Of a DNA stretch of 50,367 bases, positions 33,496-42,212 are shown piece after piece. The DNA is taken from contig NZ_LIQR01000196.1 in assembly GCF_001418575.1 (NCBI RefSeq), positions 1-50,367 of the forward strand, written 5' to 3'. Origin of the DNA: Peterkaempfera griseoplana. Its GTDB lineage: Bacteria; Actinomycetota; Actinomycetes; Streptomycetales; Streptomycetaceae. Below the pieces are notes generated by a model, which did not search any database, had not been told where the DNA came from, and saw nothing but the letters and a program-made list of their open reading frames with translations. The translations under genes and the position numbers were made by a program. Within the stretch, counting starts at the first letter, position 1; every line of letters starts with the position of its first letter.

Positions 33496-33881
33496 AGACG
33501 TCGACTTGTTTGGTGAGTCTGCGGTAGCAGATGAGGGCTGCGGCGATGCCGGTGAAGGCGAGGAAGTGGTCGGCTCGGCGTTCGTAGCGGCGGTGGAGTC
33601 GGCGGAAGCCGGAGAGCCAGGAGATGGTTCTCTCCACGACCCGGCGGTGACGGCCCAGGTGCTCGCTGGATTCGATGCCGCGGCGGGCGATCCGGGGCGT
33701 GATCCCGCGTCCGCGCAACCATCGCCGCAGGTGAGCGTAGTCGTAGGCTTTGTCGGCGTGGAGCTTGGCGGGCTTGCGCCGACGGGGACCGCGCCGGGAA
33801 CGGATCGGCGGGATGCCCCGCACCAGCGTGTGGGGCTCGGAAAGTCGTCGCTGCAGGTCGTCGGCGGGGGACCGACGGGAC
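33496..33881 (-). mobile_element. Truncated IS5-type transposase, 3' part (copy 2)
   Basis: Minus strand. Catalytic C-terminal region of an IS5-family DDE transposase: IPPIRSRRGPRRRKPAKLHA, ADKAYDYAHLRRWL, ITPRIARRGIESSEHLGRHR, VVERTISWLSGFRRL (DDE Glu in VVERT) and the ending DHFLAFTGIAAALICYRRLT-K. The 5' half is missing and the frame ends at the junction with the LuxR gene. Its native stop TAA (kept in copy 3, 39029-39090) is here CAA, so the frame runs on into flanking DNA to 33149. The terminal sequence AGACGTCGACTTGTTTGG (33496-33513) matches copy 3. Confidence 0.75.
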
Positions 33882-34883
33882 TCAGAGCCAGCCCCGGCGA
33901 GCGGCCTGCCAGGCGAGTTGCATCCGCGTGTCGGCGCCGGCCAGCGTCATCATGTGCTGGATGTGGCGCTGCACGGTGCGCCTGCTCAGCCCCATCTGAC
34001 TCGCGATGGCCTTGTCGGCGACACCCGCCACGAGCAGCGAGAGCAGCCGGCGGTCGGTTTCGGTCAGCGGATCGGCGTCGACGACCCCGTCGCTGCCCTC
34101 CACCCCGCCGGACGCGCTGACGTTCAGCGGGACCGCGGTCTCCCAGTAGCGCTCAAAGAGCGAGATGAGCGCCTCCAGCAGGCTGCTGCCCCGCACCAGC
34201 GCGGCCGTCGCCACCTGGGGACTGCCCTGGGGCCCACCGGGGACCAACGGGCAGATGGCGATGGCGCGGTCGGCCACGGCCAGGCGCAGCGGCAGGTGCG
34301 GGACCGACCGGGCCACCTCGCCGGCGCGCACACCTTCCACGACGTTGTCCACGGCGCCCTCGTCGTTGAAGAAGGCCTGCTCGTACAGGACGCGGTAGCG
34401 CACCCCGCGGGCGAGGGCGTCATACTCGGCGCGGTTGCTGCCCGAGGGCATCGCCACGTACTGCGCCTTGCAGAACCAGAGCACCTCGTGGCACGCGTTG
34501 TCCTGCATCTGCCGCAGGTGCTGGCGCAGCGCCTCCGCTCCGGTGATGACCTCGATGAGCTGGCCGGGGTCGTGCCTGCGGCGCGTACTGCGGTAGCTGT
34601 CGAGGAGGTCGGTGACGGCGGTACGGGCTTTGTCGAGCGCGTCGGCGTTGCGCTGCAACCGCGGCAGCAGCGCCACGTCGGGCGGTACGGCGGCGTAGTG
34701 CAGCGGATCGTGGTCGGTGGGGCTGGCGAGGCCCTTGCCGCGCAGGGCCGCGAGGACGGCCTCGACGGAGTCGCGCGGGAGCCCGGTCTCGTCGGCGACC
34801 TCCTGGGCCGACGCGGTCGCGGTCCCGACCAGGAGCCGGTAGACCGTCTCCTCGATCGCCGTGAGACCTGCCGCCTCCAGCAT
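33882..34883 (-). CDS. TrmB-like/LuxR-type HTH transcriptional regulator
   Basis: 333 residues. The ATG at 34883 follows GGAGGGG and begins MLEAAGLTAIEETVYRLLVG, so the longer frame to 35000 is rejected. N-terminal TrmB-type winged HTH (SAQEVADETGLPRDSVEAVL, residues ~22-60). Middle ~90-250 is a PLD-like/TrmB ligand domain (ALRQHLRQMQDNACHEVLWF, CKAQYVAMPSGSN). C-terminal LuxR HTH (LTETDRRLLSLLVAGVADKA, IASQMGLSRRTVQRHIQHMM). This class of regulator is regularly found next to large S8 proteases in Streptomyces. It is downstream of such a protease with a 150-base gap, so it could regulate it. The IS scrap abuts its 3' end. Confidence 0.88.
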   Translation of the reverse strand: MLEAAGLTAIEETVYRLLVGTATASAQEVADETGLPRDSVEAVLAALRGKGLASPTDHDPLHYAAVPPDVALLPRLQRNADALDKARTAVTDLLDSYRSTRRRHDPGQLIEVITGAEALRQHLRQMQDNACHEVLWFCKAQYVAMPSGSNRAEYDALARGVRYRVLYEQAFFNDEGAVDNVVEGVRAGEVARSVPHLPLRLAVADRAIAICPLVPGGPQGSPQVATAALVRGSSLLEALISLFERYWETAVPLNVSASGGVEGSDGVVDADPLTETDRRLLSLLVAGVADKAIASQMGLSRRTVQRHIQHMMTLAGADTRMQLAWQAARRGWL

Positions 34884-35033
34884 GCCGTGCCCCTCCCTCA
34901 CCGCGGCCGGCCCCGAGAAGCGGAACGGCCCGTTGAAGTTTGCACCGCGAGCCACCACCGGGCAAGCAAACGGCGGGTGCCAGGGCTTCCGCCCGGGCAT
35001 CCGCCGTCGTTCAGCCGTTTTGCGGGGCCGGCG

Positions 35034-38000
35034 TCACCGCCCCGAAGAGGGGCCACGGTGCAGGTAGGCACGGTCGACCGTCTGCCGCACGGTGTTGCCC
35101 GCGGCGTCCACCGCGGTCACCCGCAGGCTGACGTACGCGTCCCCGTGCACCCCCGACGGCCGTTCGACCGCAGCGGTGAACCGCGTGCCGCCGTGCCGCG
35201 CGGTGCGGGCGGTGTGCCAGGTACGGCCGTCGTCGTACGACGCCTCGACCTTGAGCGTGACCCCGCGAGGGGCGGCCAGGCCGTCCGGCATCCGTACGTT
35301 CAGACCCAGCGTGTGCGACCGGCGCGGACCCACCGCGTTGCGGAGGTCCACCGGCGCGCTGTAGTCGACCTGGAGAAGCGGCAGCAGCGCGGCCGTCGCC
35401 GCGGTGTCCGAGGTGAACGTCCAGGACGTCCTGGTGCCGGTGCCGAACTGCCAGTCGGCGGAGGTACGGGCGGTGGTGAGGTCCAGCCGGTAGCCGGCCT
35501 TGCCCGCGGGCACCTCGAATCCGCCCCAGGCCCCGGTGTCGGACTGCGCCACGAGCCGGCCGTTGCGGTACACCTCGGCGTGGGCCACGTCGCTCGGGTC
35601 GCCCACCGCGGACACCGCGGCACCGGTTCCTGCACCGCCACCCAGCGAGTTGACCTCCGCGAACGACCAGTGGCCGGACTGGGAGTCGGCGAATTCCGGG
35701 ATGTACAGGGACAAGGTGTCACCGTTGCGCACCGAGCCGGGCCAGCCCGTCACGCCGTGCGGGATTGACGGGCGCACCGGCCCCGCGAACCACTTCTCCG
35801 CGGCGTGCTGGCCGGGCAGGTAGGTGCGGGCGGCGTCCCGCATGCCGACGCCCAGCGCGAGGTCGCGATCCATGACGGTGTCGTGGTGCACGGTGTGGCT
35901 CCACAACGTGTCACCGGCCGTCACGTACTCGGTGCGCTGCTGTCCCACCGGCACGTCACGGGTGTACTGGTTCCAGGCGAACTCCTGGTAGGGGCGCCAG
36001 CCGAAACGCTGCTCGCTCCCCCAGGCCGAGGCGCCGGTGCGGGTGTAGGCGGCCTTCACCACCGCGCTGTTGCGTTCGCTGACCGTGTACACCAGCTTCT
36101 CGGGAACGCGCTGCTGCGACACCTGCATCACGTCGTACAGGTAGGGGCTCTTCACCGTGCCGGAGAACTCCACCGTGGTGGTGCGCTCACCGACGCGCTT
36201 CAGCAGGTCGGTGCCCTCGGTCGAGCCGGCGCGCATGATCGGCAGCGCGAGGCGGTCGCCCTCCGGCTGCCAGCGCGTCCAGGGGAAGAAGCCCTCGGGC
36301 ATGACGAGCATCAGCGCCTTGGCCCCGGCGTCCGCGGCGGCCTTCGCCAGCTCGGCGTCGTTGCCGAAGTCGTAACGGACGACAGCGAGCCTCCCGCGCA
36401 CATGGGCGGCCTCGAGGTCCGCGGCGGTGCCCGCTCCGGCGTCCACCGCGGTCAGCCGGACGCCCCTGTCGTCGAAGACCGGAGAGGTCGGCAGGTAGTA
36501 CGGGGTGAAGGGCGCCGAGGTGCCCGACACCTTCGCCCGCAACTGCGGGGCCGTCATCTGCCAGCGCGAGGCGAACTCGAAGGTGCCGTCGGTGACCTGC
36601 GCGGTCGGGCTGACGTAGATGCGCTTGGCGATGTCGAAGAACATCACGCCCTGGATCAGGCCGTGGCCCTCGATGCGCCGGTACGTCTGGTAGCTGAGGA
36701 TCCCCCGTTGCTCGGCGGGCTCGGGCGTGCGGATCTGCACCTGGGTGACCTTGGAGGCGTCCAGCGTCACCGTGGTGTCCTTTGAGACCTTCACCTGCGG
36801 GTTGATCACCTCGACCAGTTCCTGGCCGTCCGAGGCGTTGTCCAGAGTGCTGAAGTCGACCTGGTAGGTGCCGTCCTCGACGACGGCGACCGCGGGGTCG
36901 GCGCTGGTGTACGAGACGAAGCCGTCCTGGCCCCAGATCGTCGGCAGCCAGCCCGGCAGCACCTTGCCCGCGCGGTCGCGGGCGATCACGGTGAGCCGGT
37001 GCAGCGGCGCGTGCACGACCAGGGAGAGCGTGGTGTGGGCGAGGACGGTGCCGTCCGCGCCGGTCGCGGTGGCGTAGCCGTAGTAGGCGCCGCGCTTGGC
37101 GTCCCTCGCGTCGGTGCTCAGCGGCACGTCGGCGGAGGCGCCTGGGGCGAGGTGGACGGTGCTCGCGCCGGGCGCGACGACACCGGCCGTCAGGGCCACG
37201 CCGTCGGAGTTGGCCAGAGCCACGCTCAGCTTCAGGTCCACTGCCTTGTCACCGGTGTTGGTGTAGTGCAGTGTGGCCGACTGCTGCTTGTCGCCGCCCA
37301 CCTGGACGGGGGGCAGCAGCACGCTGCCGGTGGCCGTGACCGCGCCCATGGCCGCGGCGACGTCGATCCGGCCGCCGCCCTGCTCGGTCACCTTCGTGCC
37401 CGGCACGGTGTGCGCGGTGCTGATCAGGGCGTCCTTCAACTGCTGGGCGGTCCAGTCGGGGTGCTGCTGCGCGATCAGCGCGACGGCACCCGCCACGTGC
37501 GGGGTCGCCATCGAGGTGCCGGACGCCGCCGTGTAGTTGGCGTCGACCGGGTCGCCCATGGTGGTGCCGGAGGCGCGCGCGGCGACGATGCCGACGCCGG
37601 GGGCGGTCACGTCGGGCTTGACGGCCTTGTCGCCGAGGCGCGGACCGCGGCTGGAGAAGGAGGCGAGGGAGTCGTCGCGGTCCACGGCGCCCACCGTCAG
37701 CGCGGCGTCGGCCGCACCGGGCGAACCGATCGTGGAGTCCCCGCTCTGGCCCGCGTTGCCCGCCGCGACGACGAAGAGGGTGTCACCAGAGGCGGACAGC
37801 GTGTTGAGGGCCTGGCTCATCGGGTCGGTGCCGTCGGTCGGCTCGTCGGAGCCGAGGCTCATGTTGACGACCTTGGCGTGCTCGGCGGCCGCCCACTCCA
37901 TGCCGTCGATGACCTGCGACTCCGAACCGTAGCCGTCGTCACCGAGCACCTTGCCGATCAGCAGCTCCGCCTTCGGCGCCACACCCTTGCGGGAACCGGA

Positions 38001-38888
38001 GGACGCCGCGCCCGTCCCGCCGACGATCGACGCCACGTGCGTGCCGTGCCCGAAGTGGTCCACGGTGTTCCCGCTGCCCGAGAAGTCCTTCGCCTCGGCG
38101 ATCCGGCCCGCCAGATCGGGGTGTGCGGCGTCCACACCGGTGTCCAGCACGGCTACCTTCACGCCCTGGCCCTCGTACCCGGCCTTCCACGCCACGGGCG
38201 CGTTGATCTGCGCCGTGCTGCGGTCCAGTACCGGCGCGACCCGGCCGTCCAGCCATACCCGCGGGGTCGCGGCGGCGCGGGCGGTGCCCTCGGCGTCGCC
38301 CGGGTTCAAGGCCTTCCAGAAGGCGCCGAGGTCGTCGTCCGCGACGCGCAGCGACCGCGCGCCGATACTGGCGAGGGTCCGCGCCGGGGCCGAGGCCTCG
38401 TTGAACGCGGCGACCCGGTCCGCGACGGCGGCCGCGGCCTTCTCGCTCTTCGCGGTCGTCCGGGCCACGCCGCCGCGCGGGGAGGCGGAGACGATCAGCG
38501 GCAACGCGGAGGTGCCGGCCTCGTCGTAGCCCTGGGCGATGAGGGCGGAGACGTCGAACAGACGCCGGTCCAGCGTCCCGGCGGAGACGAGGTCCGCAGC
38601 GTCCGACGGAAGCACCGTCAGGTCGCCGCCGTCCTCCTGGTACGTGCGGAAGACGATGCCCTCACGGCCGGGTCCCGGCTCGACCGAGGCGGTGCGGCGG
38701 CCGTCGGCCCCCGGCGTCACCGTCACGCGGTCGCCGGTCACCAGGCGTACGGTCACGGCCGGCGCGCCCTGGCCGTCGACCGGGCGCGCCGCGGTGTCCT
38801 GGGGCGTCTGGGCGGCGGCGGCCGGCATGCCTCCGGCGGCCAGCAGCAGTCCTGTCGATATCGCCGCCGTCAGGCGGATCCATGCCAT
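35034..38888 (-). CDS. Large secreted S8 (subtilisin-like) serine protease
   Basis: 1284 residues. ATG at 38888 preferred: MAWIRLTAAISTGLLLAAGG is a signal peptide and AGAGGTG precedes it. A propeptide-like segment (~27-225) is followed by the S8 catalytic domain: D249 (VAVLDTGVD), H281 (GHGTHVAS), N378 (VVAAGNAG) and S459 (SGTSMATPHVAG). A PA-type insertion is suggested by AKALMLVMPEG. The C-terminal ~700 residues are beta-rich with bacterial Ig-like and IgG-fold repeats (VDLKLSVALANSDG, LHYTNTGDKAVD). Secreted, probably cell-surface associated. The 44.8 kb gene encodes an equal-length paralogue (1284 aa). A HTH regulator lies directly downstream. Confidence 0.92.
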   Translation of the reverse strand: MAWIRLTAAISTGLLLAAGGMPAAAAQTPQDTAARPVDGQGAPAVTVRLVTGDRVTVTPGADGRRTASVEPGPGREGIVFRTYQEDGGDLTVLPSDAADLVSAGTLDRRLFDVSALIAQGYDEAGTSALPLIVSASPRGGVARTTAKSEKAAAAVADRVAAFNEASAPARTLASIGARSLRVADDDLGAFWKALNPGDAEGTARAAATPRVWLDGRVAPVLDRSTAQINAPVAWKAGYEGQGVKVAVLDTGVDAAHPDLAGRIAEAKDFSGSGNTVDHFGHGTHVASIVGGTGAASSGSRKGVAPKAELLIGKVLGDDGYGSESQVIDGMEWAAAEHAKVVNMSLGSDEPTDGTDPMSQALNTLSASGDTLFVVAAGNAGQSGDSTIGSPGAADAALTVGAVDRDDSLASFSSRGPRLGDKAVKPDVTAPGVGIVAARASGTTMGDPVDANYTAASGTSMATPHVAGAVALIAQQHPDWTAQQLKDALISTAHTVPGTKVTEQGGGRIDVAAAMGAVTATGSVLLPPVQVGGDKQQSATLHYTNTGDKAVDLKLSVALANSDGVALTAGVVAPGASTVHLAPGASADVPLSTDARDAKRGAYYGYATATGADGTVLAHTTLSLVVHAPLHRLTVIARDRAGKVLPGWLPTIWGQDGFVSYTSADPAVAVVEDGTYQVDFSTLDNASDGQELVEVINPQVKVSKDTTVTLDASKVTQVQIRTPEPAEQRGILSYQTYRRIEGHGLIQGVMFFDIAKRIYVSPTAQVTDGTFEFASRWQMTAPQLRAKVSGTSAPFTPYYLPTSPVFDDRGVRLTAVDAGAGTAADLEAAHVRGRLAVVRYDFGNDAELAKAAADAGAKALMLVMPEGFFPWTRWQPEGDRLALPIMRAGSTEGTDLLKRVGERTTTVEFSGTVKSPYLYDVMQVSQQRVPEKLVYTVSERNSAVVKAAYTRTGASAWGSEQRFGWRPYQEFAWNQYTRDVPVGQQRTEYVTAGDTLWSHTVHHDTVMDRDLALGVGMRDAARTYLPGQHAAEKWFAGPVRPSIPHGVTGWPGSVRNGDTLSLYIPEFADSQSGHWSFAEVNSLGGGAGTGAAVSAVGDPSDVAHAEVYRNGRLVAQSDTGAWGGFEVPAGKAGYRLDLTTARTSADWQFGTGTRTSWTFTSDTAATAALLPLLQVDYSAPVDLRNAVGPRRSHTLGLNVRMPDGLAAPRGVTLKVEASYDDGRTWHTARTARHGGTRFTAAVERPSGVHGDAYVSLRVTAVDAAGNTVRQTVDRAYLHRGPSSGR

Positions 38889-39028
38889 CAGCCAAGCACC
38901 TCTCGTACAGCTGGGAGTCACACGCTGTCCGACAGAATCTGCTGTGGCGGTGGGCATGTCACCGGCCTCTGGTGTCACACCTGCGACATGTCGCAACGGC
39001 GCCACGGGATGCAGCCGTGGCCCGCTTC

Positions 39029-39090
39029 AGACGTCGTCTTATTTGGTGAGTCTGCGGCGATGCCGGTGAAGGCGAGGAAGTGGTCGGCTC
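39029..39090 (-). mobile_element. 3' end fragment of the same IS5-type element (copy 3)
   Basis: AGACGTCGTCTTATTTGGTG onward matches copy 2 for ~60 bases, with one 19-base deletion between two CTGCGG repeats. It retains the original stop (minus strand CTC ACC AAA TAA). No transposase body is left. Confidence 0.75.
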
Positions 39091-39279
39091 CCTGCCACCG
39101 GCCACCTGCCGGGCGTCTCGACGCGTCGGGTTTCCGTTGGCTCGGGCCTGTGCCGGAACAAGTCCGTGCTGCACGCCCCTTGAGGTGTCAGAGGGGGATG
39201 TGTCAGTCTCATTTGGGCATTTCGCCGGGGCGCCGCCCGGGGGATGCCCGACCGCACAGGCCTGACCCCCACGCTGAAT

Positions 39280-39291
39280 GTGAGCGCTCAC
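39280..39291. promoter_or_regulatory. LacI-type palindrome upstream of the CE1 esterase
   Basis: GTGAGCGCTCAC, perfect 12-bp palindrome with the central CG-type pair of LacI-family operators, in otherwise non-coding DNA ~420 bases upstream of the esterase start. Confidence 0.45.
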
Positions 39292-39672
39292 TTCTTTTTG
39301 CGAGCGACCACACTCCCCCTTTCAGGAGCGCCCCGGTGATCCGAGGACAGACCCTGCCCTGGCTCCGTCATCCGCAGCATCCGCTGGGAGGCGCGAGGAT
39401 CTCGCGCGGCCGGCCGGCCCACTTCTGAGCGATTCACCACCGCTGTGGGTGCCGATTCACCAGACCGCCTGGTCAAGCGGCATGCCATGGGGCGGCCGGC
39501 GGTGAGGCCGCCGACTCGACCAGTGGCCTGGAGGAACGGGCGTGGAGCCAACCCGGCCTTCACACCCCGGTAGCAGTCCAGGGCCGCGACGAGCTCGTCG
39601 TCGCCCTCCGCCTGCCGTGAACGGCGACGCGGAACCCCCGGTGAGGAACCCGGGGGACGTCCCCGCGCACAT

Positions 39673-39686
39673 TGTTAGCGCCAACA
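39673..39686. promoter_or_regulatory. LacI-type operator near the esterase start
   Basis: TGTTAGCGCCAACA, an imperfect palindrome (TGTTNGCGCNAACA) ending 20 bases before the esterase ATG. Similar GTTAGCGCTAAC sites are used by LacI regulators in actinobacteria. Confidence 0.5.
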
Positions 39687-39706
39687 GTACTGGAGGAAGA
39701 GATCCC

Positions 39707-41062
39707 ATGGCGCGAATCCGGTATTTGCAGTCCCGCCTGCTCGGCCTGATCCTCGTGGTGGTCGCTGCGATCGGTGTGAGCCTGCCCGCCGCACCCCAGG
39801 CCGCCGCGGCCTCGTTGACCCAGGTCACGAACTTCGGGACCAACCCGACCAATCTGCAGATGTACGTGTACGTGCCGAACAGCGTCAAGGCCAACCCGCC
39901 GATCCTGCTCGCACTGCACGGCTGCCAGGGCTCTGGGCCTTACTTGTACTCCAGCACCGACTTCGGATCGCTGGCGGACCAGAACGGGTTCATCGTCATC
40001 TACCCCTCGTCCAACCCGGCCGGCAGTTGTTGGGACGTCTCGTCCGACCAGGCGCTGAGGCGGGGCGGCGGCAGTGACCCGGTCGGACTGATGTCGATGA
40101 TCACGTACACCGAGCAGCACTACGGCGGGAACCTCAACGCGGTGTACGTAACCGGGGAGTCGTCGGGCGGGATGATGACCAACGTCATGCTCGCGGACTA
40201 CCCGGACGTGTTCAAGGCCGGCGCGGCGTTCATGGGCGTGCCCTACCACTGCTTCTACACGGGCACTGTACGCGGCTGGAACGGGCCCTGCGCCGGGGGC
40301 CAGGTCTCCATGACCCCGCAGCAGTGGGGCGACCTGGTGCGCAACAATGCCGACCCCGGTTATACCGGGCCGCGTCCCCGGGTGCAGTTGTGGCACGGCA
40401 CCGCCGACACCACCCTGAACTACAACAATCTCGGTGAAGAGACCAAGCAGTGGACGAACGTACTCGGGGTGGGTCAGACCCCGTCCTCGAGTGACACCCC
40501 GGTCGCCAACTGGAACCGGGCCCGATACGCCAACGGCTCCGGCAGCACGCAGGTCGAGACGTACAGCATCGTCGGTGCCGGGCACCAACTGCCGATCCAG
40601 GGCACGCAGATGGCCGCCTACGCCATCCACTTCATGGGCCTGGACGGTACCGGCACCACCACCGCCACCACGGGTGCGCTGCACGCAGTGGGCGCGGGCA
40701 AGTGCCTGGACGACCCGAACTCGACAGCGACGCTCGGCACCCAGCAGCAGATTTACAGCTGTAATGGCCAGGCCAACCAGACCTGGACGCACAACTCGTC
40801 GAACGAACTGACGATCACGGTCGGAGGCAGCACCCTGTGCCTGGACGCGAACGCCAAGGGCACCACGAACGGCACGAAGGCGATTGTCTGGTCCTGCAAC
40901 GGGCAGGCCAACCAGCAGTGGAACGTCAACTCCAACGGCACAATCACCGGCGTCCAGTCCGGCCTGTGCCTGGACGTGACGGGAGGCTCCACTGCCAACG
41001 GAGCTCTGGTGGACCTCTGGTCGTGCAACGGCGGTAGCAACCAGCAGTGGATCCTCGGATAG
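39707..41062 (+). CDS. Secreted CE1/PHB-depolymerase-type esterase with ricin-type lectin domain
   Basis: 451 residues; ATG at 39707 after GGAGGAAG. Signal peptide RLLGLILVVVAAIGVSLPAA, cleaved near QAAAAS. The alpha/beta hydrolase domain (~40-310) carries HGCQGSG (oxyanion) and G-E-S152-S-G (GESSGGMMTNVML) as nucleophile elbow, D in HGTADTT and His in GAGHQLP; this is the CE1 acetylxylan esterase/feruloyl esterase or PHB depolymerase group. The C-terminal ricin B-like domain (~325-451) has three repeats ending QTW, QQW and QQW with CLD motifs (GKCLDDPN, TLCLDANA, GLCLDVTG), probably binding xylan or galactan. Two LacI-type palindromes precede it; a 12-bp hairpin follows. Confidence 0.92.
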   Translation: MARIRYLQSRLLGLILVVVAAIGVSLPAAPQAAAASLTQVTNFGTNPTNLQMYVYVPNSVKANPPILLALHGCQGSGPYLYSSTDFGSLADQNGFIVIYPSSNPAGSCWDVSSDQALRRGGGSDPVGLMSMITYTEQHYGGNLNAVYVTGESSGGMMTNVMLADYPDVFKAGAAFMGVPYHCFYTGTVRGWNGPCAGGQVSMTPQQWGDLVRNNADPGYTGPRPRVQLWHGTADTTLNYNNLGEETKQWTNVLGVGQTPSSSDTPVANWNRARYANGSGSTQVETYSIVGAGHQLPIQGTQMAAYAIHFMGLDGTGTTTATTGALHAVGAGKCLDDPNSTATLGTQQQIYSCNGQANQTWTHNSSNELTITVGGSTLCLDANAKGTTNGTKAIVWSCNGQANQQWNVNSNGTITGVQSGLCLDVTGGSTANGALVDLWSCNGGSNQQWILG

Positions 41063-41169
41063 CCGACCCCCGAGGCAGACCTCGTAGGGAAGCAGATGTT
41101 GCCGTCGTGAACGTGGGGGCGACGTCTTCGCCGGCCAGACATGAGGTCGGTGGGTCCGTGGCGGTCGTG

Positions 41170-41197
41170 GCCCCGCCGGGCTGTTGCCCGGCGGGGC
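41170..41197. terminator. 12-bp perfect stem-loop, bidirectional terminator
   Basis: Arms 41170-41181 and 41186-41197 with loop TGTT, extended outwards by TGGGTCC (41151-41157) / GGACCCA (41202-41208). Between convergent esterase and VOC genes. Confidence 0.8.
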
Positions 41198-41281
41198 GGC
41201 TGGACCCATTGCTTGATGAGTGATTTCCCGCAGTTCCCAGCGCCGGTCTTTCCGGTTCCGAGCCGGGTCAAGCTCCGCCGG

Positions 41282-41665
41282 TCACGCCTCGTCGAAGCAC
41301 AAGCAGAAGGGGTGTCCGGCGGGGTCGAGCATCACCCGGACGTTCTCCTGCGGCTGGAACTCCGCCACGGCGGCGCCCAAGGCGACCGCGTCGGCAACGG
41401 CGGAGTCCAGATCGCCGACTTGGAAGTCGAAGTGCATCATCGGGCGCTGTTCCCCGGCGACCGGAGGCCAGACCGGAGCCCGATAGCCCTCCGCCTGCTG
41501 GAACACGAAGAAGGGTCCTTGCGGGGAGGCGGCGACAATGGCTGTTCCAGGCTCCTCATGTCCGATGTGCCAGCCAAGGAGCTCGGCGTAGAACTTCGCC
41601 AGGCCGCTGGGGTCCGGCGCCTCGATCGTCGTTCCCCACCACATGCCACCGGTTCGAGATCTCAT
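41282..41665 (-). CDS. VOC superfamily (glyoxalase/bleomycin-resistance-like) protein
   Basis: 127 residues from the ATG at 41665, with GGCAGG upstream; 41683 and 41644 are alternatives. Vicinal oxygen chelate fold: paired beta-alpha-beta-beta-beta modules, first IEAPDPSGLAKFYAELLGWH with PFFVFQQAEGYRAP, second MMHFDFQVGDLDSAVADAVA ending VMLDPAGHPFCLCFDE. Metal ligands of the glyoxalase type are only partly present (His, Glu in the second module), so it may be a binding protein rather than an enzyme. Alone in its operon. Confidence 0.9.
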   Translation of the reverse strand: MRSRTGGMWWGTTIEAPDPSGLAKFYAELLGWHIGHEEPGTAIVAASPQGPFFVFQQAEGYRAPVWPPVAGEQRPMMHFDFQVGDLDSAVADAVALGAAVAEFQPQENVRVMLDPAGHPFCLCFDEA

Positions 41666-41745
41666 GCCGGTAGCCTGCCCCATGGTCGAGAGCTTGTCGT
41701 GCGCCTGGTGCGTTCGACCGGGCAGTTGTCGAGGGCCGCGCGGTG

Positions 41746-41982
41746 TCAGGCGGCCGCGGTCTCCTCGCCGTCGACCAGGACGCCGCTCTCAAACCCCGCG
41801 CCCGTGCGGACGAGGGCGACGAGGTGGGCGCCGGTGACCGCGCGCCGGCGGGCCTGGACGGGCTCGTCGCCGTCATCATGCGCCGCGCGGGCCACCCCAC
41901 GCAGGCCGTGGATCTGCTCGCCGCTACCGCCGAGCGCGCCTGAGAGGATCACCGCAGCGACGATACGGGTCCGGCTGGCCAC
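41746..41982 (-). CDS. Possible 78-residue protein
   Basis: A minus-strand frame with strongly GC-ended third positions and an N-terminus with short hydrophobic run (TRIVAAVILSGALGGSG). No recognisable ribosome-binding site and no family. The rest of 41684-42212 holds no better candidate. Confidence 0.25.
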   Translation of the reverse strand: MASRTRIVAAVILSGALGGSGEQIHGLRGVARAAHDDGDEPVQARRRAVTGAHLVALVRTGAGFESGVLVDGEETAAA

Positions 41983-42146
41983 GGGTCGCCGCTGCTCACC
42001 GCCGGCTGCACCGCTGCGGCTGCGGGGAGCAGCGCCGCGCTGGACCTGGTCTCCGAGGTCGGACTTCGACCGCGCTCCGACAGGGCGTCGTAGTACGTCC
42101 CCGTGATGCTGCAGGTCTCGCTCCAGCGCACTCCCGCGTCAGCCGC

Positions 42147-42176
42147 GCGGCTTGCTGCCGGGCGGCTTGCTGCCGG
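42147..42176. repeat. 15-bp tandem duplication
   Basis: GCGGCTTGCTGCCGG occurs twice in a row (42147-42161 and 42162-42176), 37 bases from the alcohol dehydrogenase stop. Confidence 0.7.
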
Positions 42177-42212
42177 GCAGGGGCGACGGCCCCGGCCCGG
42201 CAGATCCAGACG

